The notes under the pieces: generated by a model
The model's database searches: none
What the model saw: the letters and a program-made list of their open reading frames with translations, nothing else
Told to the model about the DNA's origin: nothing
In this document: positions 1 through 8,458 of the stretch, one piece after another
Position numbering within the stretch: the stretch's first letter is position 1
Layout: every line of letters starts with the position of its first letter
DNA from: Dactylosporangium aurantiacum
GTDB lineage: Bacteria > Actinomycetota > Actinomycetes > Mycobacteriales > Micromonosporaceae
DNA: 64,000 bases
Assembly (NCBI RefSeq): GCF_000716715.1
Contig: NZ_JNYJ01000023.1
Coordinates: 1 to 64,000 of the forward strand
Direction: 5' to 3'
Program-made: the position numbers and the translations under genes

Positions 1-156
1 ATCAGCCACGGCGACCTCGTGCGCAGCAACCCCGACCAGACCAAGACCGTCGACGCCTGCAACCTGCAGCTGCTCTACCAGGGCCGCAGCCCCAGCTCCG
101 GCGGCGACTACGGCCTGCTGCCCTACCGGCCCGGCGTGCTCACCCTGCGCCGCTAG
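1..156 (+). CDS. GH62-like alpha-L-arabinofuranosidase, C-terminal end (partial)
   Basis: The window opens inside a gene whose last 51 codons end at TAG 154-156. The fragment begins [10 protein letters not shown], then [11 protein letters not shown], and closes with [10 protein letters not shown]. From memory this matches the C-terminus of secreted GH62 arabinofuranosidases, which remove arabinose side chains from xylan. The catalytic residues lie upstream of the window, so activity cannot be judged. No CBM follows. The neighbouring CBM2 esterases suit the same hemicellulose role. Its last 17 bases overlap the 3' end of the convergent regulator gene. Confidence 0.6.
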   Translation: MSHGDLVRSNPDQTKTVDACNLQLLYQGRSPSSGGDYGLLPYRPGVLTLRR

Positions 157-1156
157 CCTGCGCGACCCGGCCGGCCACCGCCCCGGTGGCCGGCCGGTCA
201 CCGGAGCGGACCCCGGCGAGCAGCTCCGCGACGGTGTGCGACCGCACGTCGGGCGGGGGCCCGTCGGTGTACCGGCCGGCGACCGCCCGCACGTGCGCCT
301 CGGCGGTCCCGGCCAGTCCGTCGTACACGGCGGTGAACACCTCCAGGGCCGTCGCGCGCGGCCAGCCGGCGGGCAGCAGGGCGACCGGCAGCTGCGGGTC
401 GAGCACGGCGAAGCGCCGGTAGGTGTCCATGACCTCGGTCCGGGCCCGCACCGCGTCCGCGCCGCCGACCCGCCGGGCGGTGACGTCCGGCAGCAGCGGT
501 CGCCACCGCCGCAGGAAGGACTCGTAGTGCGCCGCGATCGCCGCCACGTCCCAGGCCTGCAGCGGCTCGCGGCCGGTCATGGCGCCGAGCTCGACGTGCC
601 GGGCCTGGAACACGGTGACCGCGCCCGGCGCGACCTCGGCCAGCTTCGCCGTGGACGCCGGGGTCAGCGGGTGCGGCGAGATCCAGAGCCCGTCGTACAG
701 CGGCGCGTACCCGAGCCATCGCAGCTGGCCGCGCAGCGAGCGGCGCCGGGTCCGCTCGTGCTGCGGCAGGGAGAACGCGATCAGCGTCCACCAGCCGTCC
801 CAGGGCTCGGTCGTGGCGGCCGACTGCACGATCCAGCGACCGCCCTCCGACAGGTGGGCCGCGGCGGCCGGGGCGAGCCGGTACGAGCTGTGCCGGCCCT
901 GCCGGCTGCCGAGCAGGATGCCGCGGCGGGCGAGTCGGCTGATCGCGGTGCGGGCGCCGGCCTCGCTGGCCCCGGTCTCGGCGAGCAGCGCCACGATGGC
1001 CGCCGACGGCAGCCAGGCGCCGGTGCGCATGGTGTAGTCCGCGAGCAGGGTCACCGCCAGGCCCTGCGGCGCGGGGCCGGTCTGCCGCCGGGGCAGCCGG
1101 ACGGCCGCGGCGTCCTCGTCCGGGAAGATCTCCTCGATGTCGAACGGGCTGGACAC
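140..1156 (-). CDS. PaaX family transcriptional regulator
   Basis: This 338-residue protein has the PaaX layout: an N-terminal winged helix (about residues 45-105, with [14 protein letters not shown] and a following wing) and then the PaaX central domain with [10 protein letters not shown] and [10 protein letters not shown]. Family members repress phenylacetate or other aromatic catabolism by sensing an acyl-CoA ligand. No paa genes are in view, so the target is unknown. I chose the GTG start at 1154-1156 because GGAGG (1161-1165 on this strand) lies 4 nt upstream. A longer frame to 1231 has no such site. The 3' end overlaps the GH62-like gene by 17 bp. Confidence 0.8.
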   Translation of the reverse strand: MSSPFDIEEIFPDEDAAAVRLPRRQTGPAPQGLAVTLLADYTMRTGAWLPSAAIVALLAETGASEAGARTAISRLARRGILLGSRQGRHSSYRLAPAAAAHLSEGGRWIVQSAATTEPWDGWWTLIAFSLPQHERTRRRSLRGQLRWLGYAPLYDGLWISPHPLTPASTAKLAEVAPGAVTVFQARHVELGAMTGREPLQAWDVAAIAAHYESFLRRWRPLLPDVTARRVGGADAVRARTEVMDTYRRFAVLDPQLPVALLPAGWPRATALEVFTAVYDGLAGTAEAHVRAVAGRYTDGPPPDVRSHTVAELLAGVRSGDRPATGAVAGRVAQASGAG

Positions 1157-1222
1157 GCGACCTCCGGCGATAGGAGCGGGACCGGTCGACTGTAGCGCCC
1201 GACCTGCAGCGAGCATCCTCGA

Positions 1223-1251
1223 TTGACACATTCATGACCCAGGGGCACACT
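1223..1251 (+). promoter_or_regulatory. Putative promoter of the CBM2 esterase gene
   Basis: TTGACA at 1223-1228 is a perfect -35 box. It is followed after 17 nt by CACACT, a weak -10. The 5' leader to the ATG at 1355 would be about 100 nt and holds ATCGAT repeats (1289-1294 and 1302-1307) of unknown meaning. Confidence 0.35.
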
Positions 1252-1354
1252 AAGTGCCGCGCATGGTTCGGGAGCCGCGCTGTCCTCATCGATCCGACCG
1301 ATCGATCTCGCACACGTGCCGCGACACGATTCGCGGCATCGGAGGAGATGGCGC

Positions 1355-2692
1355 ATGCACATCACCTGGAAAGTCCTGCTCGCCCCGGCCGCGGCGGTCC
1401 TCGCCGCCGGCCTCACCCTGGTGGCCCTGCGTCCCGCGTACGCGGCGACGCTCACCGAGGTCACCAACTTCGGCTCGAACCCCGGCAACATGCGGATGCA
1501 CGTGTACGTGCCCGACACCCGCCCCGCCAACCCGGCGATCGTCGTGGCCATGCACGGCTGCGGCGGCTCCGGGCCCGGCTTCTACTCCGGCAGCGAGTTC
1601 GCCTCGCTCGCCGACCGGTACGGCTACATCGTGATCTACCCGACCGCCACCCAGCAGGCCGGCTTCGGCAACTGCTTCGACACCTGGTCCGACGCGGCCA
1701 AGCGGCGCGGTGGCGGCAGCGACCCCAGCTCGATCCTGTCGATGGTGAGCTACGTGCAGCGCCAGTACGGCGGCGACCCGAACCGGGTCTACGCCACCGG
1801 CAGCTCCTCCGGCGGCATGATGACCAACCACATGCTCGCCCTGTACCCGGACGTGTTCAAGGCCGGCGCGGCGTTCATGGGCGTGCCGTTCAACTGCTTC
1901 AGCGGCGCCGCGGACTACCCGCCCGGCAGCAGCAAGTGCACCGGCAACGGTGGCCTGGACCGCACCCCGCAGCAGTGGGGTGACGCCGTCCGCCAGGCGT
2001 ACCCCGGGTACACCGGCCCCCGCCCCCGCGTGCAGCTGTGGCACGGCACCAGCGACACGCTCGTGCCGTACCGGCTGTTGCAGGAGGAGATCGAGCAGTG
2101 GACCGACGTGTTCGGGCTGAGCCAGAACCCCACGTCGACGGACACCCCGCAGTCCGGCTGGAACCGCCGCCGCTACGCCGACGCCTCCGGCACCGTGCAG
2201 GTCGAGGCGTACAGCATCCAGGGCGCCGGGCACAGCCTGCCGTCCGCGGGCATGGCCGCCTACGCCGTCGCGTTCTTCGGTCTCACCACGCCCGGCGGCC
2301 CCAGCGGCTCGCCCAGCGTCTCGCCCAGCTCGGCGAGCCCGTCGGTGCCGCCGGTGTCCAGCCCGCCGCCCGGCGGCGCCTGCCGGGTCACCGACGTGGT
2401 CAACCCGTGGAACACCGGGCTGACGGAGAGCATCACCATCACCAACACCGCCACCACCACCGTCAACGGTTGGGCGCTGGCGTTCACCCTGCCGGCCGGG
2501 CAGACCGTCACCTCGGCCTGGAACGCCACGATCAGCCCGAGCAGCGGCCAGGTGACCGCCCGCAACGTCAGCTACAACGCCGTGCTCGCCCCGGGTGCCT
2601 CCACGACCATCGGCTTCCAGGCGAACCACACCGGCAACACCGCCCGGCCGGCCGCGTTCACCCTCAACGGCGCCGCCTGCACGCTCGCTTGA
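1355..2692 (+). CDS. Secreted PHB-depolymerase/feruloyl-esterase family (CE1-like) protein with C-terminal CBM2
   Basis: The protein has 445 residues. A signal peptide ends about residue 30 (RPAYA). The catalytic domain of the LpqC/PHB-depolymerase type follows, with the oxyanion-hole segment HGCGGSGPG (about 67-75), the nucleophile motif GSSSGG (149-154) and a late histidine in GAGHSLPS (about 292). A Ser/Pro linker (about 306-342) leads to a CBM2 (about 343-445) with GWALAFTLP and a terminal Cys pair. Relatives remove feruloyl or acetyl groups from hemicellulose outside the cell. ATG 1355 is chosen because GGAGGAG (1341-1347) sits 7 nt upstream. It is probably co-transcribed with the next gene, 18 bp downstream. 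Confidence 0.85.
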   Translation: MHITWKVLLAPAAAVLAAGLTLVALRPAYAATLTEVTNFGSNPGNMRMHVYVPDTRPANPAIVVAMHGCGGSGPGFYSGSEFASLADRYGYIVIYPTATQQAGFGNCFDTWSDAAKRRGGGSDPSSILSMVSYVQRQYGGDPNRVYATGSSSGGMMTNHMLALYPDVFKAGAAFMGVPFNCFSGAADYPPGSSKCTGNGGLDRTPQQWGDAVRQAYPGYTGPRPRVQLWHGTSDTLVPYRLLQEEIEQWTDVFGLSQNPTSTDTPQSGWNRRRYADASGTVQVEAYSIQGAGHSLPSAGMAAYAVAFFGLTTPGGPSGSPSVSPSSASPSVPPVSSPPPGGACRVTDVVNPWNTGLTESITITNTATTTVNGWALAFTLPAGQTVTSAWNATISPSSGQVTARNVSYNAVLAPGASTTIGFQANHTGNTARPAAFTLNGAACTLA

Positions 2693-2710
2693 CATCCCTG
2701 GAGGACCCAC

Positions 2711-3991
2711 ATGGAGCTCCCCCGTCGCCGGATGCGCGCGGTCGCCGCCGGCACGCTCAGTCTCGCCCTCGCCGCCGTCGGCGGTGCCCTGGTCACGACC
2801 GTCGCCAACGCCGCGGCCGGCTGTCGTGTCACGTACGCGGTGTCCAGCTCGTGGCCCGGTGGCTTCGGCGCCAACGTCACCGTCACCAACCTCGGCGACC
2901 CGGTCAACGGCTGGACCCTGACCTGGACGTTCGGTGCCGGCCAGACGATCGGCCAGCTGTGGAACGGCACCGTGACACAGACCGGCGCCCAGGTGTCGGT
3001 CGCCAACGTCCCCTACAACGCCTCGATCGCCACCGGCGCGTCCGCGTCGTTCGGCTTCAACGGTACGTGGAACGGCACGAACCCCGCGCCGGTGAGCTTC
3101 GCCCTCAACGGCACCGCGTGCACCGGCGCGGTCGGTTCGCCGTCGGCGTCGGCGTCCACGTCGGCGTCCGCGTCGGCGTCCACGTCGGCGTCCGCGTCGG
3201 CATCCGCGTCGGCGTCGCCCAGTACCAGCACCAGTCCCCGGCCGGGTACCGGCGGCTCGGGTCCGTACCCGGCCAACTACGAGACCTCCGGCGGGCTGCC
3301 CAACCACACCATCTACCGCCCGGAGACCCTGCCGGCGGAGCGGCTGCCGATCTTCGTCTGGGGTGAGGGCGGGTGCTCCGCCAACGGCACCGCGTCCTTG
3401 CCGTTCCTGCGCGAGATCGCCTCGCACGGGTTCCTGGTCCTGGCCAGCGGCGCCCCGAACGGCTCCGGCACCACGACCGCCGCCATGCTGACCCAGTCGA
3501 TGGACTGGGCGGTGGCGGAGAACGCCCGGCAGGGCAGCAAGTACTACGGCCGCCTGGACACCGGCAAGATCGCGGTGGCGGGCTGGTCGTGCGGTGGCCT
3601 GGAGGCGTACGAGGTCTCCAACGACCCGCGCGTCACGACCACCGGCATCTTCAGCAGCGGCCTGCTCAACGACGCCAACGACTACCAGCTGCGGCGGCTC
3701 ACCAAGCCGATCGCGTACTTCGTCGGCGGCCCGAGCGACATCGCCTACGGCAACGCCATGGACGACTGGGGCAAGCTCCCCGCCGGGCTGCCCGCTTTCA
3801 TGGGCAACCTGAACGTCGGCCACGGCGGCACCTACACGCAGACCAACGGCGGCGAGTTCGGCCGGGTCACGGTGCTGTACCTGAAGTGGCGCCTCAAGGG
3901 CGACACGGCGGCCGGCACCACCTTCGTCGGCGCCAACTGCGGCCTGTGCGGCACCCAATGGACCGTCCAGCAGAAGAACCTCACGCTGTGA
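2711..3991 (+). CDS. Secreted CBM2-linked alpha/beta hydrolase
   Basis: This 426-residue protein reverses the order of its neighbour. It has a signal peptide (1-36), an N-terminal CBM2 (about 37-137), a low-complexity Ser/Ala/Thr linker (about 140-180) and an alpha/beta hydrolase fold (about 186-426). The hydrolase domain has the oxyanion-type stretch WGEGGCSANG, the nucleophile elbow GWSCGG (Ser about 293) and a late histidine in NVGHGGTY. The fold resembles cutinase/PET-hydrolase or chlorophyllase-like families. The substrate is not identifiable from sequence, and an ester in cellulose-rich plant wall is the natural guess. GGAGG at 2700-2704 supports ATG 2711. Confidence 0.75.
   Translation: MELPRRRMRAVAAGTLSLALAAVGGALVTTVANAAAGCRVTYAVSSSWPGGFGANVTVTNLGDPVNGWTLTWTFGAGQTIGQLWNGTVTQTGAQVSVANVPYNASIATGASASFGFNGTWNGTNPAPVSFALNGTACTGAVGSPSASASTSASASASTSASASASASASPSTSTSPRPGTGGSGPYPANYETSGGLPNHTIYRPETLPAERLPIFVWGEGGCSANGTASLPFLREIASHGFLVLASGAPNGSGTTTAAMLTQSMDWAVAENARQGSKYYGRLDTGKIAVAGWSCGGLEAYEVSNDPRVTTTGIFSSGLLNDANDYQLRRLTKPIAYFVGGPSDIAYGNAMDDWGKLPAGLPAFMGNLNVGHGGTYTQTNGGEFGRVTVLYLKWRLKGDTAAGTTFVGANCGLCGTQWTVQQKNLTL
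3139..3225 (+). repeat. Low-complexity linker repeat (Ser-Ala/Ser-Thr codons)
   Basis: Short imperfect tandem copies of a GCGTCGGCGTCC-type unit encode the Ser/Ala/Thr linker between CBM2 and hydrolase. Such coding minisatellites can vary in length by slippage. Confidence 0.7.
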
Positions 3992-4023
3992 ACCCTCTGA
4001 CCTGACTCACACCCCGTGCTGAA

Positions 4024-4059
4024 CGGGCCGCCCGCCGCCACCCGGCGACGGGCGGCCCG
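4024..4059. terminator. Bidirectional hairpin terminator
   Basis: An 11-bp perfect stem (4024-4034 with 4049-4059) encloses a 14-nt loop. It lies between two convergent transcription units. There is no T tract, as is usual in high-GC actinomycetes. Confidence 0.7.
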
Positions 4060-4083
4060 CTCAGTGCCTCACCGGCGGGGGCG

Positions 4084-4887
4084 TCACCGCTCGTGGCTGA
4101 CGGTGCCCGCGGTGCGCCACTCGCCGGCGGCCTCGACGCGCTGCTCGACGTAAACGTGGGTGGCGTCGACCCGGATGACGGTCCAGGAGCGCGGCGCGCC
4201 GCGCAGCCGCAGGCTCGTCGCGGTGCCGGCCACCACCTCCAGCACCCGGTGGCCGCCACCGGCCGCACGGCTGAGGGCGCCGCCGGGTGGCAGACGGCGG
4301 GTGGCGGGCAGATGGGTGTGGCCGGCGAGCACCACGTCGACGTGCGCGGCGGCGGCCGCGCGCAGCAGCCGGGCCCGACCGATGATCCGGGCGGCGCCGG
4401 CCGCGGACGGCGGGTGGTGCAGGGCCAGCAGGCGCACTGCGCCGGCCGGTGCCGTGCCGAGGAAGCCGGCGAGCAGTGCCGCCTGGCGGCGTGACACGCG
4501 GCCGTTCTTCCACCGCCAGCGCGGCATCGACCGCAGGCCGAGCGCCCTGACCCGGGGCAGGTCCAGCCGCGGGTCCAGGTCGGGTTCGAGCCACCACCGG
4601 AACCGCTCGTACGGTACGAGCAGGCGCCCGGCGCTGAGCAGCGGCACGTCATGGTTGCCGAGCACCACCAGCAGCGGTGCCGGGAGCCGCTCGAGGAAGG
4701 CGCGGGCCTGCGCGTACTCGCCGGGGCGGGCACGCATCGTGCTGTCGCCGGTGACGACGGTCAGGTCGGGCGCGGCGGCGGCGACGTCGGCGGCGAGGGT
4801 GGCGGCGGCCGCCGGGGCGTGGCAGCCGAAGTGCAGGTCCGACAGGTGGGCGACGGTCAGCGGGCCGGGACGGGCCCCGCCGGTCAT
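4084..4887 (-). CDS. Metallophosphoesterase
   Basis: A 267-residue calcineurin-type phosphoesterase. It has the metal-binding series HLSDLHFG (about 13-20), a GDST site where GD is conserved, LGNHD (about 77-81), LALHHPP and AGHTHLP. Such enzymes use two metal ions to hydrolyse phosphomonoesters or diesters, and the substrate is not predictable. ATG 4885-4887 overlaps the stop of the upstream gene as ATGA, so translation is probably coupled to the lipid-kinase-like gene. A role in phospholipid or lipid-phosphate turnover is an inference from that coupling. Confidence 0.85.
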   Translation of the reverse strand: MTGGARPGPLTVAHLSDLHFGCHAPAAAATLAADVAAAAPDLTVVTGDSTMRARPGEYAQARAFLERLPAPLLVVLGNHDVPLLSAGRLLVPYERFRWWLEPDLDPRLDLPRVRALGLRSMPRWRWKNGRVSRRQAALLAGFLGTAPAGAVRLLALHHPPSAAGAARIIGRARLLRAAAAAHVDVVLAGHTHLPATRRLPPGGALSRAAGGGHRVLEVVAGTATSLRLRGAPRSWTVIRVDATHVYVEQRVEAAGEWRTAGTVSHER

Positions 4888-6245
4888 GGCCGGCGTCCCC
4901 GGCCGGTGCTGAACGCCAGCCGGCCCAGCCGGCGCCAGTCGACCTGCGGGCGGGGGCGGCGGGCCGGCCGGTGGCGGGGTACCCGGACCCGCAGCGCGCC
5001 CGGCTGGATGTGGCACCGCACCGGCGTGGGCAGCACGACCGACTCGCCGTCGACGCCGGCCGGAATCGAGGGGGTGTCCGCCTCGATGACCGCCTCACCG
5101 GCCGCGGCCCGGGTCAGCGGCTGGGAGTGGGTGCCGCGGACCAGCCGGGCCGCGTCGGCGGCGCCGGACACGGTGACCGCGAGCACGCCGAGGACCCCGC
5201 CGTCGAGCCGTTCCCGCCGGCCGAGCCCCGCGATGTCCGACGTCGCGTACGGGTTGTTGCTCACCAGTACGGCCTGGGCGCCGGCCACGTCGGCCGGGCC
5301 GGCGTGCAGCCGCAGGCCCGGGCCGTGCTCGGCGCCGAGCAGGTCCGGCAGCACCTGCAGCGCGGTCGCCACCTTGTCCTCGCGGTAGCCGGGGCTCTGC
5401 ACGACCGCGGCGTAGGCGCCGAACGAGGCGTTGTTGACGAACATCCGGTCGCCGGCCCAGCCGACGTCGACGCGCAGCTCGACGCCGTCGGTCAGGGCGT
5501 CCAGCGCCGCCGCCGGGTCGGCGCGGTCCAGCCCGAGGTCCATGGCGAAATGGTTGCGGGTCCCGGCGGCGATCACCAGGAACGGCACGCCGTGCTCGAC
5601 GGCGACCCGGGCGACCTCCGCCTGCGTGCCGTCACCGCCGGCCACGCCGAGCAGGTCGGCGCCGTCGCGGACGGCCCGCCGCGCCAGCTCGGTCACGTCG
5701 ACGTGCCGCGCGCCGTCCAGCAGCACGACGTCGGCGCCGAGGGCGCGGGCCTTGCGGGCGAGGTCGTGCTTGCCGACCTTCCCGCCGCCGGAGCGCGGGT
5801 TCATGATCAGGAACGGGTGGTGGGGTGGAGCGGCGACGGTGTGCTCGGCGGTCCGGGCGTGGGGCAGCGCCGCCGCGGCGGCCGCCACGGCCACCGCCCA
5901 CAGCCCGGCGCACACCAGCGCGAGCAGCAGCAGTCCGGACCACGCGTACAGGGTCAGCACGGCGACCGGGGCGAGCACCGCGACCGCGGCCGCGACCGCG
6001 CGCCGGCCGCCGCGGTACGCCAGGGCCGCCCACGCCCCGGCGAGGCCGGTCCCGGCGCCGGCGACCGCGACCGCGGCCAGGACGACGCTGCGGAACCCGC
6101 CGACCCCGACGAGCAGCCCGACCGCGACCGCGGCCGTCGCGATCGCGGTGCGCGCCAGCCACCGGGCGGCCCGGTCACCGCCCGACGGGGTGTCGCGCGC
6201 CGGGGTGCCGTGGCCGCCGGTCGGCGCCGGCCGGCGGCCGGTCAC
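4884..6245 (-). CDS. Diacylglycerol-kinase family protein with N-terminal membrane domain
   Basis: This 453-residue protein has four or so hydrophobic helices (about 30-135) and then a DAGK catalytic domain (about 150-430). The domain shows NPRSGGGK, the nucleotide-binding GGDGTQAEVA and AAGTRNHFAMDLGLD. The family phosphorylates diacylglycerol, sphingoid bases or related lipids at the membrane. I place the start at GTG 6243-6245, which overlaps the HdeD-like stop as GTGA. A longer frame to 6410 would run deep into that upstream gene. It is the middle gene of a three-gene coupled operon. Confidence 0.8.
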   Translation of the reverse strand: MTGRRPAPTGGHGTPARDTPSGGDRAARWLARTAIATAAVAVGLLVGVGGFRSVVLAAVAVAGAGTGLAGAWAALAYRGGRRAVAAAVAVLAPVAVLTLYAWSGLLLLALVCAGLWAVAVAAAAAALPHARTAEHTVAAPPHHPFLIMNPRSGGGKVGKHDLARKARALGADVVLLDGARHVDVTELARRAVRDGADLLGVAGGDGTQAEVARVAVEHGVPFLVIAAGTRNHFAMDLGLDRADPAAALDALTDGVELRVDVGWAGDRMFVNNASFGAYAAVVQSPGYREDKVATALQVLPDLLGAEHGPGLRLHAGPADVAGAQAVLVSNNPYATSDIAGLGRRERLDGGVLGVLAVTVSGAADAARLVRGTHSQPLTRAAAGEAVIEADTPSIPAGVDGESVVLPTPVRCHIQPGALRVRVPRHRPARRPRPQVDWRRLGRLAFSTGRGRRP

Positions 6246-6850
6246 CGCAGCTGGTGTCGCTGTTGCCAGCCGAAGCTCAGCTCGCCGGTGCCGAGGATCA
6301 GCGCGGTGATGCCGGTGAGCAGCACCAGCGACCGGGGTGACAGGTCGGGCCAGGAGAGGAACAGCAGCCCGACGACGATCGAGGCCGCGCCGATGCCGAG
6401 CAGCCACCACCGGGTGCTGCCGCGGGCGAACAGCCCGAGCAGGACCGCGGTGACGCCGCTGAGCAGCCAGGCCAGGCCCAGGATCACCGCCACGGCGGTG
6501 ACCCCGCTCGCGGTGCGGCTGATGCAGGCGACCCCGCCGATGATCAGTACGACGCCGAGCACACCGGAGAGCACCTGGTCGGTCAGCCCGTGCCCGTCGC
6601 GGTCGCGCCGCAGCGCGTGGATGATGCGCGTCGCGCCGGTGGCGATGAGCCAGATGCCGGCGAGCACGCCGAGCAGGCGCAGGGTCGCCGCGGGCCAGAT
6701 CAGCACCGCGATGCCGAACACGACCGTGATCGCGCCGAGGGCGAGCAGGTGCCGGGGCGACACGGCGGTGATGCCCGTCGCCGATTTGGCCGGGCGGCCG
6801 GCCGCGTGGTGCGGGTCGTCGTGGTGATGGTGGCCGAATATCGCGGTCAT
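6242..6850 (-). CDS. HdeD/DUF308 family membrane protein
   Basis: The 202-residue protein starts with a His-rich cytosolic tail (GHHHHDDPHH) and has about six membrane helices in paired DUF308 repeats. Examples are the LLALGAITVVFGIAVLIWP type segments at about 35-55 and the last pair before the C-terminus. HdeD relatives are linked to acid or envelope stress, with unknown biochemistry. A GGGGGA stretch just upstream of ATG 6848-6850 serves as ribosome binding site. It is the first gene of the coupled lipid-enzyme operon. Confidence 0.8.
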   Translation of the reverse strand: MTAIFGHHHHDDPHHAAGRPAKSATGITAVSPRHLLALGAITVVFGIAVLIWPAATLRLLGVLAGIWLIATGATRIIHALRRDRDGHGLTDQVLSGVLGVVLIIGGVACISRTASGVTAVAVILGLAWLLSGVTAVLLGLFARGSTRWWLLGIGAASIVVGLLFLSWPDLSPRSLVLLTGITALILGTGELSFGWQQRHQLR

Positions 6851-7037
6851 GGTTCCCCCAGATGTGTTCGGTCCTGGCTTTGACGGTTCACCCGGCCGGG
6901 CCGGGTGCCGTCATCCCCCGCGGGTGAGGTGACGGTGACGATGGCGGCCATCATCGTCACCCGGCACGGGCGAGGCAGCCGGGCGTCGGCGTGGCGAGCG
7001 TTGCAGGTGGCACCGACGCGGCTCGGAGGAGGCACGG

Positions 7038-7424
7038 ATGTCGTCGTATCCGCTGCTGGACGTGTTCCTGACGATGCTGTGGTACTTCGTGTGGTTCCTC
7101 TGGATCTTCCTGGTCGTCACCGTCGTCGTCGACGTGGTCCGCAGCCATGACCTGAGCGGACCGGCGAAGGCGGGCTGGACGGTCCTGGCCGTCGTGCTGC
7201 CGTTCGCGGGGGTGTTCATCTACATGATCGCCCGCGGCGACCGGATGTTCGTACGCAAGGCCGGTGAGCTACAGGACCGCGAGGCGCAGTTCCGTGCCTA
7301 CGTCAAAGAGGCGGCCGGCGGTGGAGGGGTCGCCGAGGACCTGGCAAGACTCGCCGAGCTCCGGCAGCGGGGCGTGATCAACGAGTCCGAATTCGAACGA
7401 GCCAAGACCAAGATCCTCAGCTGA
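7038..7424 (+). CDS. Small membrane protein with PLDc_N-like and SHOCT domains
   Basis: The protein has 128 residues. Two hydrophobic segments (about 6-32 and 46-65) flank the conserved basic/PAKAGW turn typical of PLDc_N-type membrane anchors. Residues about 101-128 (DLARLAELRQRGVINESEFERAKTKIL, split here as LAELRQRGVI and SEFERAK) form a SHOCT helix pair. Such proteins are common in actinomycetes and their role is unknown. GGAGG at 7025-7029 supports ATG 7038. It is followed 21 bp later by a DUF1269-type gene and probably shares its transcript. Confidence 0.75.
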   Translation: MSSYPLLDVFLTMLWYFVWFLWIFLVVTVVVDVVRSHDLSGPAKAGWTVLAVVLPFAGVFIYMIARGDRMFVRKAGELQDREAQFRAYVKEAAGGGGVAEDLARLAELRQRGVINESEFERAKTKILS

Positions 7425-7445
7425 TCGACACGGAAGGAAAGCACC

Positions 7446-7952
7446 ATGAGTGAGATGATCGCCATCGAGTACAACGACATCGCAACCGCGAAGATGGCCC
7501 GCGAGAAGATCTTCGACCTGCAGCGGCAGGGTCTCATCAGCGTGCGCGACGCCGCCGTCGTCGACGTCGACGCCAACGGCAAGGTCCGCATGCACCAGGC
7601 GGCATCGGCCACCGGCGCCGGCGCGGCCAGCGGCGCCCTGTGGGGCGGCCTCATCGGGCTGCTGTTCCTCGCCCCGTTCATCGGCATGGCGATCGGCGCC
7701 GGCACCGGCGCGCTCGCCGGCAAGTCGATCGACGTCGGCGTGGACGACAAGTTCATGAAGGACCTCGGCTCGAGCATGCAGCCGGGCATGGCGGCCCTGT
7801 TCCTCCTCGTCGACCAGGTCACCATCGACAAGGTCGTCGACGAGATGGCAACGATGCAGCTCGGCGGCAAGCTGCTGCGCAGCTCCCTGAGCAACGAGGC
7901 CGAGCAGCGCCTCAACGAGGCCGTCGACGCCGCCCGCCTCGCCCACGTCTGA
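7446..7952 (+). CDS. DUF1269 family membrane/stress protein
   Basis: This 168-residue protein opens with a ferredoxin-like half (MIAIEYNDIATAKMA). It has a central Gly/Ala-rich hairpin that looks like a double membrane insertion (about 58-98) and a C-terminal half ending NEAVDAARLAHV. This is the DUF1269/general-stress membrane protein pattern. The biochemical function is unknown. GGAAGGAAAG precedes ATG 7446. Two strong hairpins follow the stop, closing the operon. Confidence 0.75.
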   Translation: MSEMIAIEYNDIATAKMAREKIFDLQRQGLISVRDAAVVDVDANGKVRMHQAASATGAGAASGALWGGLIGLLFLAPFIGMAIGAGTGALAGKSIDVGVDDKFMKDLGSSMQPGMAALFLLVDQVTIDKVVDEMATMQLGGKLLRSSLSNEAEQRLNEAVDAARLAHV

Positions 7953-8003
7953 TTCGCACCATCTGATCCGCACCATCTGATCGCACCACCTGATCGCAGC
8001 ACC
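7950..8003 (+). repeat. Four-copy 13-14 bp tandem repeat over a stop codon
   Basis: Units start at 7950, 7964, 7978 and 7991. Each reads TGATYCGCACCATC or a close variant. The first T begins the stop codon of the DUF1269 gene. The array looks like slippage duplication in the 3' untranslated region. Confidence 0.75.
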
Positions 8004-8005
8004 GA

Positions 8006-8047
8006 CCGGCCCGCGGTCCCGGCACTCCCGCCGGGGCCGCGGGCCGG
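8006..8047 (+). terminator. Strong intrinsic hairpin
   Basis: An 18-bp stem (8006-8023 with 8030-8047, one G-T pair) with a 6-nt loop lies 54 bp after the DUF1269 stop. Confidence 0.85.
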
Positions 8048-8054
8048 CGGCGTG

Positions 8055-8087
8055 CAGTCCCGCCGGCGAAGCCCGCCGGCGGGACTG
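8055..8087 (+). terminator. Second hairpin terminator
   Basis: A 14-bp perfect stem (8055-8068 with 8074-8087) with a 5-nt loop is followed by CCCCTTTCC. It forms a tandem terminator with the preceding hairpin. Confidence 0.8.
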
Positions 8088-8157
8088 CCCCTTTCCGGCG
8101 CCGCCGCGCATCTCCTAATCAGCGGGGCACGGCAAGGGCGTCGAAGGGACAGCACGG

Positions 8158-8458
8158 GTGGAGGCCGACGATGAGCGCGAGTACGTCGAGTACGTCAGGT
8201 CGCAGCTGCCCCGGATGTACCGGGCCGCGTACCTCGTGCTCGGCGACGCGCATCGGGCGGAGGACGCGGCGCAGAACGCGCTGCGCCGGCTGCGGGAGCG
8301 GCAGCGGATCGTCATCGTGCTGCGGTTCCTGTGCGACCTGCCGATCGCCGGCGTGGCGGCGCTCGGGCGGTCCGAGCACGCCGTCCAAGAGCCAGACCGC
8401 CGCGGCGCTGCGAACCTTGCGCGACGTGGTCGAGCCGCAGCTGAGGAGCTCACGGTGA
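8158..8458 (+). pseudogene. Decayed SigE-type ECF sigma factor
   Basis: A GTG at 8158 starts a frame that reads like region 2 of small actinomycete ECF factors (EYVRSQLPRMYRAAYLVLGDA, split as EYVRSQLPRM and YLVLGDAHRAED). It jumps directly to region 4 (RQRIVIVLRFLCDLPIAGVAALG) without the usual ~60 residues between. The reading frame then shifts. The expected end of region 4 (TPSKSQTAAALRTLRD) continues in another frame to TGA 8456-8458. An internal deletion plus a frameshift make a functional sigma factor unlikely. Confidence 0.65.

Noticed and set aside
3139..3225. Short tandem repeat as a CRISPR or origin-like array
   Set aside because: It is in frame and encodes a Ser/Ala linker of a secreted enzyme.
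1286..3958. An 890-codon open frame antisense to the two CBM2 esterase genes
   Set aside because: It is Arg/Gly/Val-rich with no motif and mirrors well-supported genes with signal peptides and CBM2. High GC leaves long stop-free antisense frames.
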